This document shows positions 22,731 through 32,404 of a DNA stretch of 38,895 nt, piece after piece. This DNA is from Caballeronia glathei (GTDB lineage Bacteria > Pseudomonadota > Gammaproteobacteria > Burkholderiales > Burkholderiaceae), in assembly GCF_000698595.1 (NCBI RefSeq), contig NZ_JFHC01000073.1, positions 1 to 38,895 on the forward strand, written 5' to 3'. Within the stretch, counting starts at the first letter, position 1, and each line of letters begins with the position of its first letter. Under the pieces are notes generated by a model. That model was not told the DNA's origin. It did not search any database and saw only the letters and a program-made list of their open reading frames with translations. The translations under genes and the position numbers were made by a program.

Positions 22731-23393
22731 TTACCAGCGCGCGTTGAAGGTTGCGCGCAGATCCTCGATGGCCGCTTCTGTGAGCGGCTCGGGTTGCGCC
22801 GTGTTGTGCGCGGCGGTCATGAGCCACAGCCGCGCGGTTTCTTCCAGCTCTTCCAGCGCCCAGGAAGCCTGCGACACCGATCGCTCCCAGACGACCGGCC
22901 CGAGCCGCTCGAGCAGAACGCCTCGCACGCTGGATGCGAGCGCCGCGACTTCCTCGGCGACCGCGGGGTCACCCGGGCGCCGGTAGCGCACGAGCGGAAC
23001 GTGGCCGACTTTCATCACGTAATAGGGCGTGATCGGCGGCAGCACGTCGTTCTCGCGCCAGACGCCCGCGAGCGTCAGCGCGACGAGATGCGTCGAATGC
23101 GTGTGGACGACGCCATGGGCGTCGGCGTTGTTCTCGTAGATCCTGCGGTGCAGCGCGAGCGTCTTCGACGGCCGGCCGCCCGAGACGTGGTTGCCCGCCG
23201 TGTCCACTTTCGCGATCGCGGCCGGATCGAGGCGGCCGAGGCAGGCGTCGGTCGGCGTGATGAGCCAGCCGTCGGCGAGGCGCGCGCTGATGTTGCCCGC
23301 GCTGCCGACCGTGTAGCCGCGCTGGTAGAGGCTCGCGCCCGTCTCGCAGATTTCCTCGCGGATGCGGCTTTCGTTCGTGCTCGCCATGCTCAT
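22731..23393 (-). CDS. otnC: 3-oxo-tetronate 4-phosphate decarboxylase OtnC
   Basis: This is a 220-residue class II aldolase/adducin-family protein. The zinc ligands lie in VVHTHSTHLVAL and a third histidine is further on, and the phosphate-binding N-terminal region reads GYTVGSAGNISAR and LITPTDACLG. OtnC splits 3-oxo-tetronate 4-phosphate to dihydroxyacetone phosphate and CO2, the last step of the pathway. The start at 23393 overlaps the otnK stop by ATGA and has GGAG 5 bases before it; a second ATG two codons later is less well placed. Fuculose- or ribulose-phosphate aldolases share the fold, but the kinase partner favours OtnC. Confidence 0.9.
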   Translation of the reverse strand: MSMASTNESRIREEICETGASLYQRGYTVGSAGNISARLADGWLITPTDACLGRLDPAAIAKVDTAGNHVSGGRPSKTLALHRRIYENNADAHGVVHTHSTHLVALTLAGVWRENDVLPPITPYYVMKVGHVPLVRYRRPGDPAVAEEVAALASSVRGVLLERLGPVVWERSVSQASWALEELEETARLWLMTAAHNTAQPEPLTEAAIEDLRATFNARW

Positions 23394-24655
23394 GCCGCTC
23401 CGTCGAGCGACTTCAGCGCTTTCGCGAAGAAATCCGTGCCGCCGAAATTGCCCGACTTGAGCGCGAGCGCGAGCGGCGCTTCGCCGATCGACTGCGTCGC
23501 CGGCACGCCCGGGTCGATCTGCGGTCCGATGCGCAGCGACTGCACGCCGAGCGCCTGCACGACCGCGCCCGAGGTCTCGCCGCCCGCGACGACGAACTTG
23601 CGCACGCCGAGATCGCGCAATCCGCTCGCAATGGCCGCGAGCGCCGCTTCGACGAGATGCCCGGCCTTCTCGACGCCCAGTTCCTTCTGCACCGCCTTCA
23701 CTTCGTCGGGCGTGGACGTCGCGTAGATCAGCACGGGTTCGCCGCGATGCTCCTGCGCGAACGCGATCGCCTGCTCGACGACGTTCTCGCCGCGCGAAAG
23801 CGCCATCGGGTCGACGCGAAAGCCCGGCTTGCCGGCGCGCCACTCGGCCACCTGCGCGTTCGTCGCCTTCGATGCGCTGCCCGCCAGCACGACGGCGCGG
23901 CCTTCGATGGCCGGCAGGTCGGCGGCGTGGCCGGTGTCGGACAGCTGGCCGAAGTTCTGCGGCAGCCCGAGCGCGATGCCCGAACCGCCCGTGATGAGCT
24001 TCAGGTCCGCGCACGCCTTGCCGAGCACGTAGAGGTCGGAATCGGAGACGGCATCCGCGATGGCGAGCCGCACGCCTTCCCCGCGCAGCGCCGCGATCCG
24101 CTCGCGCACCGCTTCTGCGCCCTTGGCGATCGTGTCGTAGCGGATCAGCCCGACTTTCGATTTCACCTGCCGCCCGAGCACGCGCACGAGGTTCGGATCG
24201 GTCATCGGCGTGAGCGGATGGTTTTCCATGCCCGACTCGTTCAGCAGCACGTCGCCGACGAACAGGTTGCCGCGAAAGATCGTGCGGCCGTTCTCGGGAA
24301 ACGCCGGGCAGGCGATCGTGAAATCGTCCTTCAGCGCGTCGAGCAGCGCTTCCGCGACCGGGCCGATGTTGCCGCGGTCGGTGGAATCGAAGGTCGAGCA
24401 GTATTTGAAGAAGAACTGGCGGCAGCCCTGCGCGCGCAGCCATTCGAGCGCGGCGAGCGATTGCTCGACGGCCTCCTGCGGCGCGATCGTGCGCGATTTC
24501 AGCGCGACCACGAGGGCGTCGGCCTCGATTTTCGTCCCTGCGGCGGGCACGCCGATCGTCTGCACCGTGCGCATGCCGCCGCGCACGAGCATGTTGGCGA
24601 GATCGGTGGCGCCGGTGAAGTCGTCGGCGATGCAGCCGAGCAGCGCTTGGGTCAT
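23390..24655 (-). CDS. otnK: 3-oxo-tetronate kinase OtnK
   Basis: This is a 421-residue four-carbon acid sugar kinase (formerly DUF1537). The N-terminal domain starts with LLGCIADDFTGATDLANMLV. The C-terminal nucleotide-binding domain has GSASKATNAQV and KFVVAGGETSGAVVQALG. OtnK phosphorylates 3-oxo-tetronate at C4 for OtnC. The start at 24655 overlaps the ltnD stop by ATGA, with GGGAG upstream inside ltnD. OtnK/OtnC adjacency is the signature of the erythronate/threonate route. Confidence 0.93.
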   Translation of the reverse strand: MTQALLGCIADDFTGATDLANMLVRGGMRTVQTIGVPAAGTKIEADALVVALKSRTIAPQEAVEQSLAALEWLRAQGCRQFFFKYCSTFDSTDRGNIGPVAEALLDALKDDFTIACPAFPENGRTIFRGNLFVGDVLLNESGMENHPLTPMTDPNLVRVLGRQVKSKVGLIRYDTIAKGAEAVRERIAALRGEGVRLAIADAVSDSDLYVLGKACADLKLITGGSGIALGLPQNFGQLSDTGHAADLPAIEGRAVVLAGSASKATNAQVAEWRAGKPGFRVDPMALSRGENVVEQAIAFAQEHRGEPVLIYATSTPDEVKAVQKELGVEKAGHLVEAALAAIASGLRDLGVRKFVVAGGETSGAVVQALGVQSLRIGPQIDPGVPATQSIGEAPLALALKSGNFGGTDFFAKALKSLDGAA

Positions 24656-25557
24656 TGCTTTGCTCCCTTCGGGACGTCGATGCCCGGGAAAATCTTGATG
24701 ACGGCGGAGTCGTCCTCGCCGCCGTGGCCGGCCGTCGAGGCCATCATGAACATCTGGTGCGCCGCCGCCGAGAGCGGCAGCGGGAATTTCGACGTGCGCG
24801 CGGTATCGAGCACGAGGCCCAGGTCCTTCACGAAGATGTCGACGGCGGAAAGCGGCGTGTAGTCCCCCGCGAGGATGTGCGGCACGCGGTTCTCGAACAT
24901 CCACGAATTGCCCGCGCTGTGCGTGATGACGTCGTAGAGCGCGTCCGGGTCCACGCCTTCGCGCAGGCCGAGCGCCATCGCCTCCGCGGCCGCGGCGATG
25001 TGCACGCCCGCGAGCAGCTGGTTGATGATCTTGACCTTCGAGCCGGCGCCGTGCGCGTCGCCCAGGCGATACACCTTGCCCGCCATCGCGGCGAGCACGT
25101 CTTCGGACGCGGCGTAGGCGGCGGCGGGGCCGGAGGTCATCATCGTCATTTCGCCCGATGCCGCGCGCGCCGCGCCGCCGGAGACCGGCGCGTCGATCAT
25201 CTGCAGGCCGGCGGCTTCCACGCGCTTGCCGAGCTCGACGGCAAACGCCGGCGCGACGGTCGCGCAGGCGATCACCACGCCGCCCGGCTTCATCGACGCC
25301 ACGGCGCCCGGCTTCTCCTCACTGCCGAACAGCACGGTTTCCGTCTGCGCCGCGTTGACGACGAGCGTCACGACCACATCGCACTTGCCGCCCATTTCCG
25401 CCGGCGACGCGCACGCGATGCCGCCTTCGGCCGCGAACGCTTCGAGCACTGGCGCGCGCACGTCGCACGCATGGACGGCAAAACCCGCGCGCAACAGCGA
25501 GCGCGCGACACCGAGGCCCATGGCGCCCAGGCCGATGACTCCCACATTTCTGGACAT
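24652..25557 (-). CDS. ltnD: L-threonate dehydrogenase LtnD
   Basis: This is a 301-residue beta-hydroxyacid dehydrogenase. The NAD site is GVIGLGAMGLGVARSLL, the substrate loop is DAPVSGGAARAASGEM, and the catalytic lysine lies in GSKVKIINQLLAGVHIAAAAEAMAL. The family also holds 3-hydroxyisobutyrate and tartronate-semialdehyde reductases, but position before otnK and length fit LtnD, which oxidises L-threonate to 2-oxo-tetronate. It starts 24 bases after the GntR gene, with AAGGGAA as ribosome binding site. Together with DenD it lets one operon use both epimeric acids. Confidence 0.9.
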   Translation of the reverse strand: MSRNVGVIGLGAMGLGVARSLLRAGFAVHACDVRAPVLEAFAAEGGIACASPAEMGGKCDVVVTLVVNAAQTETVLFGSEEKPGAVASMKPGGVVIACATVAPAFAVELGKRVEAAGLQMIDAPVSGGAARAASGEMTMMTSGPAAAYAASEDVLAAMAGKVYRLGDAHGAGSKVKIINQLLAGVHIAAAAEAMALGLREGVDPDALYDVITHSAGNSWMFENRVPHILAGDYTPLSAVDIFVKDLGLVLDTARTSKFPLPLSAAAHQMFMMASTAGHGGEDDSAVIKIFPGIDVPKGAKQ

Positions 25558-25581
25558 GTCGATTCCCTTCTGGATACTGCG

Positions 25582-26286
25582 TTAGCGGATACCGGCTTCC
25601 GCCAGGCGGCGGGCGGCGTTGTAGAGGTGCGTCTGCGCGGCGTTGCGCGCGGCCATCGGGTCGCCCGCGCGGATCGCGGCGGCGATCGCCGCGTGTTCCT
25701 CGCGGACCTGCCGGGAGAAATCCTCGCGCAGCGCCTCGTTCTTGCGCGTGACGAGCGTGCCGGCTTCGAGATACTGGTTCAGAAAGGTGAGCGTTTTCAG
25801 GAAGTACGGGTTGCCGGTAGCGTTCGCAATCGCGCGGTGAAACGCGACGTCCTCGGCCACGCCGTCCTCGCCTTCCGCCACCGCCGTCCCGATCTTCGCG
25901 AGCGCGGCGTCGATGTCGGCCATCTGCGCGTCGGTGCGGCGCATCGCGGCTTCCGACGCCACCTCCGCCTCGATCGCACGCCTCAGCGCGAGGATCTGCA
26001 CGACCGAGCCCGGCTCGACCGCCTGCGCGTAATCGATGCGCAACGGCCGGATGCCCGCCCGCTCGACCACGAACACGCCGCTGCCCTGGCGCGGCTCGAC
26101 CATGCCTTCGTTCTTCAGGCGCGAAATCGCCTCGCGGATCACCGTGCGGCTCACGCCGAATTCCTGCGCGAGCACGGCTTCGGTCGGGAGCTTGCCGCTT
26201 GTCGCGAAGCTGCCCTTCTCGATCTGCTTCTGGATCTGCTGCGCGACCGTGTCGCTCAACGCCCGCGCCGGGATTTTCTCGAACAT
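25582..26286 (-). CDS. GntR-family (FadR/FCD) regulator of the tetronate operon
   Basis: This 234-residue protein has an N-terminal winged helix (residues about 10-75: GKLPTEAVLAQEFGVSRTVIREAISRLKNEGMVEPRQGSGVFV) and a C-terminal all-helical FCD domain. The FCD metal-site histidines include those in VAFHRAIANATGNPYF and REEHAAIAAAI. FCD members bind small carboxylates, so a C4-acid pathway intermediate is the expected effector. It is the first gene of the operon and is followed by ltnD. A TGAT-N6-ATCA dyad over a TATGAT box lies just upstream and is the probable autoregulatory site. Confidence 0.9.
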   Translation of the reverse strand: MFEKIPARALSDTVAQQIQKQIEKGSFATSGKLPTEAVLAQEFGVSRTVIREAISRLKNEGMVEPRQGSGVFVVERAGIRPLRIDYAQAVEPGSVVQILALRRAIEAEVASEAAMRRTDAQMADIDAALAKIGTAVAEGEDGVAEDVAFHRAIANATGNPYFLKTLTFLNQYLEAGTLVTRKNEALREDFSRQVREEHAAIAAAIRAGDPMAARNAAQTHLYNAARRLAEAGIR

Positions 26287-26306
26287 GTTCGCCGATGCTT
26301 GTTAGG

Positions 26307-26322
26307 TGATAAGGTCATCATA
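26307..26322 (-). promoter_or_regulatory. GntR operator overlapping the -10 box of the tetronate operon
   Basis: On the minus strand TATGAT (26317-26322) is a good -10 box. TGAT-N6-ATCA (26307-26320) overlaps it 21 bases before the gntR ATG. The half-site spacing suits an FCD-GntR dimer. Confidence 0.5.
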
Positions 26323-26388
26323 CAAGTTTGCTCGGCGAGAGGCGTATCGGAGATAACCCTTAGGCCTTTATCCAGGCCCCTAGGGCGG

Positions 26389-26739
26389 TCAGCGGGAGAG
26401 CGGCTTGTCGATGAGCGCGAGTGCGTCGCGTACTTCGGACGTGTCCTGCGGACGCACGAGGCGGGCGACTTCCTTGCCGTCCAGCATGAACACGAGCGTC
26501 GGCCAGAGCTTCACGCGAAATGAGCGGCCGAGCGGCCGGCCGCTGCCGTCTTCGATCTTCAGATGGCGCACGCCGGGATGCTCCTGGAACGCCTGCGCGA
26601 TCAGCGGCTGCGCGGCGCGGCAGAAGCCGCACCAGTCGGTCCCGAATTCGACGACGGTCGGGCCCGCCAGGTCGTCGATGTCGGCGCGCGGCGGCTCCGT
26701 GCGGGCGTATTCGGTAGTCATTGGGGTGGTCCTTGCCAT
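26389..26739 (-). CDS. Thioredoxin-family protein
   Basis: This is a 116-residue thioredoxin-fold protein with the redox site WCGFC in VVEFGTDWCGFCRAAQPLIAQAF and the cis-proline in VKLWPTLVFMLDGKEVARLV. The WCGFC dipeptide differs from WCGPC of housekeeping thioredoxin, so its potential and partners may differ. There is no signal peptide, so it should be cytoplasmic. Two starts are possible: ATG 26739 with GAGGAA, and ATG 26721 (MTTEYAR) with AAGGA; both give the same domain. It lies between the tetronate operon and the chromate transporter genes and seems to be transcribed alone. Confidence 0.85.
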   Translation of the reverse strand: MARTTPMTTEYARTEPPRADIDDLAGPTVVEFGTDWCGFCRAAQPLIAQAFQEHPGVRHLKIEDGSGRPLGRSFRVKLWPTLVFMLDGKEVARLVRPQDTSEVRDALALIDKPLSR

Positions 26740-26827
26740 GGTTCGTGCTTCCTCGATCGCAGTCGATGATCAGGTCGCTCATTACAGCAGAGGAGCAGAA
26801 ATCCTGCCCGCACCGGCGAAACGCTGC

Positions 26828-27358
26828 TCACGACCACCCGAGCGCGAGGAGCCCGATCACGCTTCCCGCCGCCAGCAGCCACAGCGGGTGCAGCCGCGAC
26901 TTGTACGCCAGCACCGCGACGCCCGCCGTGATCGCGCCGAGCGTCCAGTTCCGGTCCGACGCCTGCGCGATCAGCGACGCACTCGCCGCGACGAGCCCCG
27001 CCGTCATCGGCACGAGACCCGCCTGCACGAAACGCCGCCACGGACGCGTCTTGAAGCGCTCCCATGCGTGCATGGCCGCGATCGTCACCAGCGACGACGG
27101 CCCGAACTTCGCCGCCGAGCTCACGAGCACGCCCGGCCAGCCCGCCACGTGCCAGCCGACCAGCGTCACGACCATCATGTTGGGCCCGGGCGCCGCCTGC
27201 GCGAGCGCGAAAAGCGCCGAAAAATCGGCCTTCGACATCCATTGGTGCACTTCCACGACCTGCCGCTGCATTTCGGGCAGGATCGTATTGCCGCCGCCGA
27301 AGGCGAGCAGCGACAGCTGGCTGAAAATCGCGGCGAGCGAGACGAGATCGTGATTCAT
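26828..27358 (-). CDS. chrA: Chromate transporter, second half-protein (ChrA C-type)
   Basis: This is a 176-residue membrane protein of the short-chain CHR family. The family signature is LAFGGGNTILPEMQRQVVEVHQW, followed by FALAQAAPGPNMMVVTLVGWHVAGWPG and about five or six helices. Short-chain ChrA proteins work as pairs of homologous halves that export chromate or act as anion transporters. Its ATG overlaps the stop of the first half gene by ATGA, so the two are made together. The pairing is a normal form of the family and not a frameshifted long ChrA. Confidence 0.88.
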   Translation of the reverse strand: MNHDLVSLAAIFSQLSLLAFGGGNTILPEMQRQVVEVHQWMSKADFSALFALAQAAPGPNMMVVTLVGWHVAGWPGVLVSSAAKFGPSSLVTIAAMHAWERFKTRPWRRFVQAGLVPMTAGLVAASASLIAQASDRNWTLGAITAGVAVLAYKSRLHPLWLLAAGSVIGLLALGWS

Positions 27359-27918
27359 CGGCGCACCTTCGAGGCGAGCAGGATGGAGACCGGCGTGAGC
27401 ACGAGCATCGTGGGAAGGAGCGGAAAGCGCAGCAGCGCTATCGCGACGAACGCCAGCACGGCAATCAGCGCCATCTCCGGCTTCCTGCGCAGCGGCCACG
27501 CGATCTTCACCGCCATCGCCACGAGCAGGCCCGCCGCGGCCGCCGCCAGTCCGGCGAAGAGATGCTCGACGCGCGGGTCGTGGTGCGTGCGCTGATACAG
27601 CACGCCGAGCGCGATCACGACCAGCGTCGGCCCGACGATCAGCCCGAGCAGCCCCGCGAGCGCGCCCGCCACGCCGCGAAAGCGCATGCCGACCGCCACC
27701 GACAGGTTGATCACATTGCCGCCCGGCAGGAACTGGCAGAGACCGAGGAGATCGGTGAACTCGTCGGCGTCGAGCCACTTGCGGCGCTCGACGATCTCGC
27801 GCCGCGCGTGCGGCAGCGCGCCGCCGAAGGCCGTGAGGCCGAGCGCGAGGAAGCCGGTGAAGATCTCGGCGAGGGTCGGAATGCGGGCGGGCGGGCGCTG
27901 CGGGGCATCGGGTGGCAT
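27355..27918 (-). CDS. chrA: Chromate transporter, first half-protein (ChrA N-type)
   Basis: This is a short-chain CHR protein of about 187 residues from ATG 27918 (MPPDAPQRPPAR). The family motif is GLTAFGGALPHARREIVERRKWL, followed by GLCQFLPGGNVINLSVAVGMRFRGVAGA and further helices. The first CHR repeat typically has this FGG and LPGP/LPGG pattern. The frame is open up to ATG 27981, but neither start has a strong ribosome binding site; I prefer the shorter one because homologues begin close to the conserved helix. It is translated just ahead of, and overlapping, the second half. Resistance to chromate is the family role; other oxyanions are possible. Confidence 0.83.
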   Translation of the reverse strand: MPPDAPQRPPARIPTLAEIFTGFLALGLTAFGGALPHARREIVERRKWLDADEFTDLLGLCQFLPGGNVINLSVAVGMRFRGVAGALAGLLGLIVGPTLVVIALGVLYQRTHHDPRVEHLFAGLAAAAAGLLVAMAVKIAWPLRRKPEMALIAVLAFVAIALLRFPLLPTMLVLTPVSILLASKVRR

Positions 27919-28126
27919 GGCTTCGCGGATGCTCGGAAAAAGCGGCAAGCGTAACGCCGATGCCGCGCGTTTTCCAGGCATTCGATGCCATTCGCCGCGC
28001 GCGAAGCCGAATTTTTGTCCGCGAAAGGATCGCGTAGGTCGCGTGTACGAAATACGGAAGGCGGGCGAAAGCGGACGCGCGATTGCGCCGCCGCAACGCG
28101 CCGCCCGCCTTTCAGGCGAGCCCCGT

Positions 28127-29065
28127 TCAGCCCGCTTTCGCCGTCCGGTCGCGCCGGGCCTCGTAAGCCTTCAGGTGCGTGTACGCAACGGCCAGCACCG
28201 AAGCGCCCGCGACGGGCGCCTTGCGCCGCGCGAGCAGGTCGCCGATCACGTGATCCGCCTCGATCGGCGCATTGCTTTCGAGGTCGCGCAGCATCGACGC
28301 CGTGATCAGCGAGCCCTTCTCCGTGATCATCGCGCGCGAGCGTGCCGTGTTCGCCTCGCCCGGCCGGTGGCCGTGGTCCGCCGCGATGCCGCTGCACTCG
28401 TCGAAGAGGCCGAGCAGCAGCGCCTCGCCGCCCGGCGCCGCGAGAATGTCGCCGATCGGCGCGCGCATCAGGCACGTGCCCGCCGCGAGCGTGGCGAGGA
28501 ACACCCACTTTTCCCACATCGACTGAAGGATGTCATCGCTCACATTGAAGTCGAAGCCGGCGCCTTCGAACTCGGCGGCGATCGCGTCGACGCGCGCCGA
28601 ACGTCCGCCCGCGCGCTCGCCGAAGGTGATCGAATGCAGATTGTTCAGATGAACGATTTCGCCGGCCGAATCCAGCGTTGCGGCGATCACGCACTGGCCG
28701 CCGAGCACGCGGCCGGCGCCGAAGTGCGAGTCGAGCACGTCGAGATGGCGCATGCCGTTCAGGAGCGGCAGCACCACCGTGTCCGGCCCGACGGCGCCCT
28801 TCACCGACCCGATCGCGCCTTCGAGGTCATACGCCTTGCAGCTCAGCAGTACGAGATCGAACGGCTTGTCGACGTCGCGCGAGAGGATGGTCGGCGGACA
28901 TTCGAGCACGAGGTCGCCAAGCGGGCTGCGCAGCTTCAGCCCGCATTGCGCGAGGCGCTCTGCGCGCCGCTCGCGCACGAGAAAGGTCACGTCCCTGCCC
29001 GCGTCGAGAAGACGCCCGCCGAAGTACCCGCCGATCGCTCCCGCGCCCACTACCAGAATCCGCAT
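28127..29065 (-). CDS. panE: 2-dehydropantoate 2-reductase family protein (PanE/ApbA)
   Basis: This is a 312-residue ketopantoate reductase-fold enzyme starting MRILVVGAGAIGGYFGGRLL with the NADPH-binding GxGxxG. The catalytic-lysine region is LLSCKAYDLEGAI, and a C-terminal helical domain has SMWEKWVFLATLAAGTCLMR and APIEADHVIGDLLARR. It would reduce 2-dehydropantoate to pantoate in pantothenate synthesis. Burkholderiaceae commonly carry several paralogues, and no pan genes are nearby, so the substrate may be another 2-keto acid. ATG 29065 is favoured by GGAG 7 bases before it; two longer starts exist. Confidence 0.85.
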   Translation of the reverse strand: MRILVVGAGAIGGYFGGRLLDAGRDVTFLVRERRAERLAQCGLKLRSPLGDLVLECPPTILSRDVDKPFDLVLLSCKAYDLEGAIGSVKGAVGPDTVVLPLLNGMRHLDVLDSHFGAGRVLGGQCVIAATLDSAGEIVHLNNLHSITFGERAGGRSARVDAIAAEFEGAGFDFNVSDDILQSMWEKWVFLATLAAGTCLMRAPIGDILAAPGGEALLLGLFDECSGIAADHGHRPGEANTARSRAMITEKGSLITASMLRDLESNAPIEADHVIGDLLARRKAPVAGASVLAVAYTHLKAYEARRDRTAKAG

Positions 29066-29084
29066 ATCCCGCTCCATGTTGATG

Positions 29085-29426
29085 TCATGCCTGCCAGACG
29101 CCGTATCCCGCTTCCCGCAGACCAATGGCCACCTCGACTTCCATCTCGCGCGCGCCCTCGTAGGGCATCGGGTTGTAGACCTCGTAAAGGCGCGGCAGGA
29201 GCCGCAGCCCGAAATCGCGCACGAACCGGTTCGACTGGATGCCGGCCTTGTGCTTGTCGAAGCGCACGTCCGGATCGATCCCCGTCATCCCCACGTAGAC
29301 GAACGGCATGCCCGGCACGTAGTCCGGGTTGGCGCGCCGAAAACGCGCTTCGTTCCAGACCGAACCGGACAATTCGATCACATAGACCGAGTAGTGGTGA
29401 CGATGCGGTGGTCGACGAAGCGCCAT
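29085..29426 (-). CDS. Small GIY-YIG-like domain protein
   Basis: From ATG 29426 this encodes about 113 residues. It contains YSVYVIEL (GIY-like), FVYVGMTG (YIG-like), then DPDVRFDKHKAGI with the conserved Arg and His, and EMEVEVAIGLREAG with a late Glu. This is the layout of a minimal GIY-YIG nuclease-type fold, as in UvrC or UPF0213 proteins. No other domain is attached. The frame stays open upstream to 29660, but that extension is Arg-rich and looks like antisense-style composition, so I left it out. It could be a DNA-processing protein or an inactive relative. It ends 19 bases before panE and may be co-transcribed. Confidence 0.55.
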   Translation of the reverse strand: MALRRPPHRHHYSVYVIELSGSVWNEARFRRANPDYVPGMPFVYVGMTGIDPDVRFDKHKAGIQSNRFVRDFGLRLLPRLYEVYNPMPYEGAREMEVEVAIGLREAGYGVWQA

Positions 29427-29818
29427 GCCTCTTCTGGTACGCGGGCGGGGGACGTCCATTCTAGTCCGGCCGCCAGCGCGACGCTCGGGCGATATGACGC
29501 GGCGGCCCGCACGGGCTCCTCGCGGCGTTGCAGCATGGTCCGCGAGCGTGCGGAGCATCTGCCAGACGCCGGTCAAAGTGGTAATCTCGGGTCCGTCCGC
29601 GCTCGCGCGGAAATCGGTTTCGGGCGTCGCGCGCTCATGCCTGCCCTGCGCGCTTCGCACCCATCGCGCGCCTCGCGCGCGACACCGGAAGCGGCTCTGC
29701 CCGACCGCTCCGTTTCACCGAAACCGGCCGTTACGCGAGCGTCGCCCCGTTAGCCACGTTTCACCCGTCGCGCTGCCCGCCACGATCCGCCGGCGCGCCG
29801 GACATCCGGAGAGAGAGC
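29427..29818. other. Intergenic region upstream of gnd
   Basis: These 392 bases separate two divergent genes. The left part is open in the frame of the GIY-YIG-like gene without convincing coding features. I see no strong sigma-70 promoter and no terminator or long repeat. The gnd ribosome binding site (CCGGAGAGAGAG) is at its right end. Confidence 0.4.
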
Positions 29819-31225
<1,407 letters not shown>

Positions 31226-31232
31226 GGTTCTG

Positions 31233-31265
31233 AACAGGGCGGTCTCGTTGCGAGACCGCCCTGTT
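31233..31265. terminator. Bidirectional hairpin between gnd and the sugar operon
   Basis: A 15-bp perfect stem (arms AACAGGGCGGTCTCG and CGAGACCGCCCTGTT) with loop TTG sits in the 39-base gap between the two stops. It has only a short TTT tract on the plus side, but stem strength and position favour termination. Confidence 0.7.
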
Positions 31266-32404
31266 TATCCGAGCGTCACCCACCCCCCGTTCGCCCGGCT
31301 GCTCCGCAGCACTGCGTCGATGAACCGCAGCCCGGCGACGCCGTCGTCCACATTGGTCAGAAGCGCGCTTTCGGGCGGCGGCGCGTCGCCGCCCATTGCC
31401 GCCTCGATCTGCGACGCCGCATCCGCATAAAGCTGCGCGAACGCTTCGAGATACCCTTCGGGGTGGCCCGCCGGCACGCGCGTCGCGTGCAGCGCTTCAG
31501 CGCCCTGCACCCGGCCGCGCGTGATGCGCTCCGCCGCGCCGCCAAGCGGCGTGAACCACAGTTCGTTCGGATTCTGCTGGTCGAAGGCGAGGCCCGCCTT
31601 CGTGCCGTACACGCGCAGACGCAGCGCATTCTCCTCGCCCGCCGCGACCTGGCTCGCCCAGAGCACGCCGCGCGCGCCGCTCGCGTAGCGCAGCATCGCC
31701 TGAACGTGGTCGTCGATGGGACGGTTCTCGACGAACGTCGAGACTTCCGCCGACACCTCCGAGGGCCGCTGCCCCGTCACGAACTCCGCGAGCTGATACG
31801 CGTGCGTGCCGATGTCGCCGAGGCAACCCGCGGGCCCTGCCAGCGCCGGATCGGTGCGCCACGCGGCCTGCCGGTTCGACTGATGCTCGACGGGCAGCGA
31901 CAGCCAGTCCTGCGCATACTCCACGTTCACGAGCCGCACGTCGCCCAGCGCACCCTGCTGCACCATCGCGCGCGCGTGGCGCACGAGCGGGTAGCCCGTG
32001 TACGTATAGGTGACCGCGAACACGAGGCCCTTGCCGCGCGCGAGCCGCGCGAGCGCCTCGCCTTCGTCGAGCGACACGGCGAGCGGCTTGTCGCAGATCA
32101 CATGGATGCCCGCTTCGAGAAACGCCGTGGCGACGCGCGCATGCAGATGGTTCGGCGTAACGATCGCGACCGCATCGATACCGTCCTCGCGCGCGGATTC
32201 GGCCGCGGCCATCTCGCGGAAATCCGCGTAGCTTCGCGCGAGGCCGATGCTCGCCGCGCTCGCCGCCGCGCGCTCGGGGTTCGACGACAGCGCGCCCGCC
32301 ACGACTTCGAAGCGGTCGTCGATGCGCGCCGCAATCCGATGTACCGCGCCGATGAACGCGCCATCGCCGCCGCCGACCATGCCGAGCCGCAGACGCCGTT
32401 TCAT
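31265..32404 (-). CDS. Gfo/Idh/MocA-family oxidoreductase
   Basis: This is a 379-residue NAD(P)-dependent sugar or polyol dehydrogenase. The Rossmann motif LGMVGGGDGAFIGAVHR is at the N-terminus, the active-site lysine is in CDKPLAVS (the EKP motif, here DKP), and the substrate-binding face has GPAGCLGDIGTHAYQLAEF with Asp and His. It starts 4 bases inside the end of the isomerase gene (ATGA) and is the last gene of the LacI-controlled ABC operon. With a TIM-barrel epimerase and a ribose-type importer, oxidation of a sugar, inositol-like or anhydro sugar to a keto intermediate is likely. The substrate is unknown. Confidence 0.85.
   Translation of the reverse strand: MKRRLRLGMVGGGDGAFIGAVHRIAARIDDRFEVVAGALSSNPERAAASAASIGLARSYADFREMAAAESAREDGIDAVAIVTPNHLHARVATAFLEAGIHVICDKPLAVSLDEGEALARLARGKGLVFAVTYTYTGYPLVRHARAMVQQGALGDVRLVNVEYAQDWLSLPVEHQSNRQAAWRTDPALAGPAGCLGDIGTHAYQLAEFVTGQRPSEVSAEVSTFVENRPIDDHVQAMLRYASGARGVLWASQVAAGEENALRLRVYGTKAGLAFDQQNPNELWFTPLGGAAERITRGRVQGAEALHATRVPAGHPEGYLEAFAQLYADAASQIEAAMGGDAPPPESALLTNVDDGVAGLRFIDAVLRSSRANGGWVTLG

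Noticed and set aside
23394..24443. N-terminal extension of the otnC frame through the otnK gene
   Set aside because: The extension is out of frame with otnK and has shadow composition; the ATG at 23393 gives a normal-length OtnC.
26828..27918. Chromate transporter broken by frameshift
   Set aside because: Short-chain ChrA pairs are a known natural form, and the clean ATGA overlap with two complete half-proteins argues against a mutation.
29427..29660. Longer start for the GIY-YIG-like gene
   Set aside because: The added 78 residues are Arg-rich, unlike a folded domain, and no ribosome binding site supports the upstream ATG.
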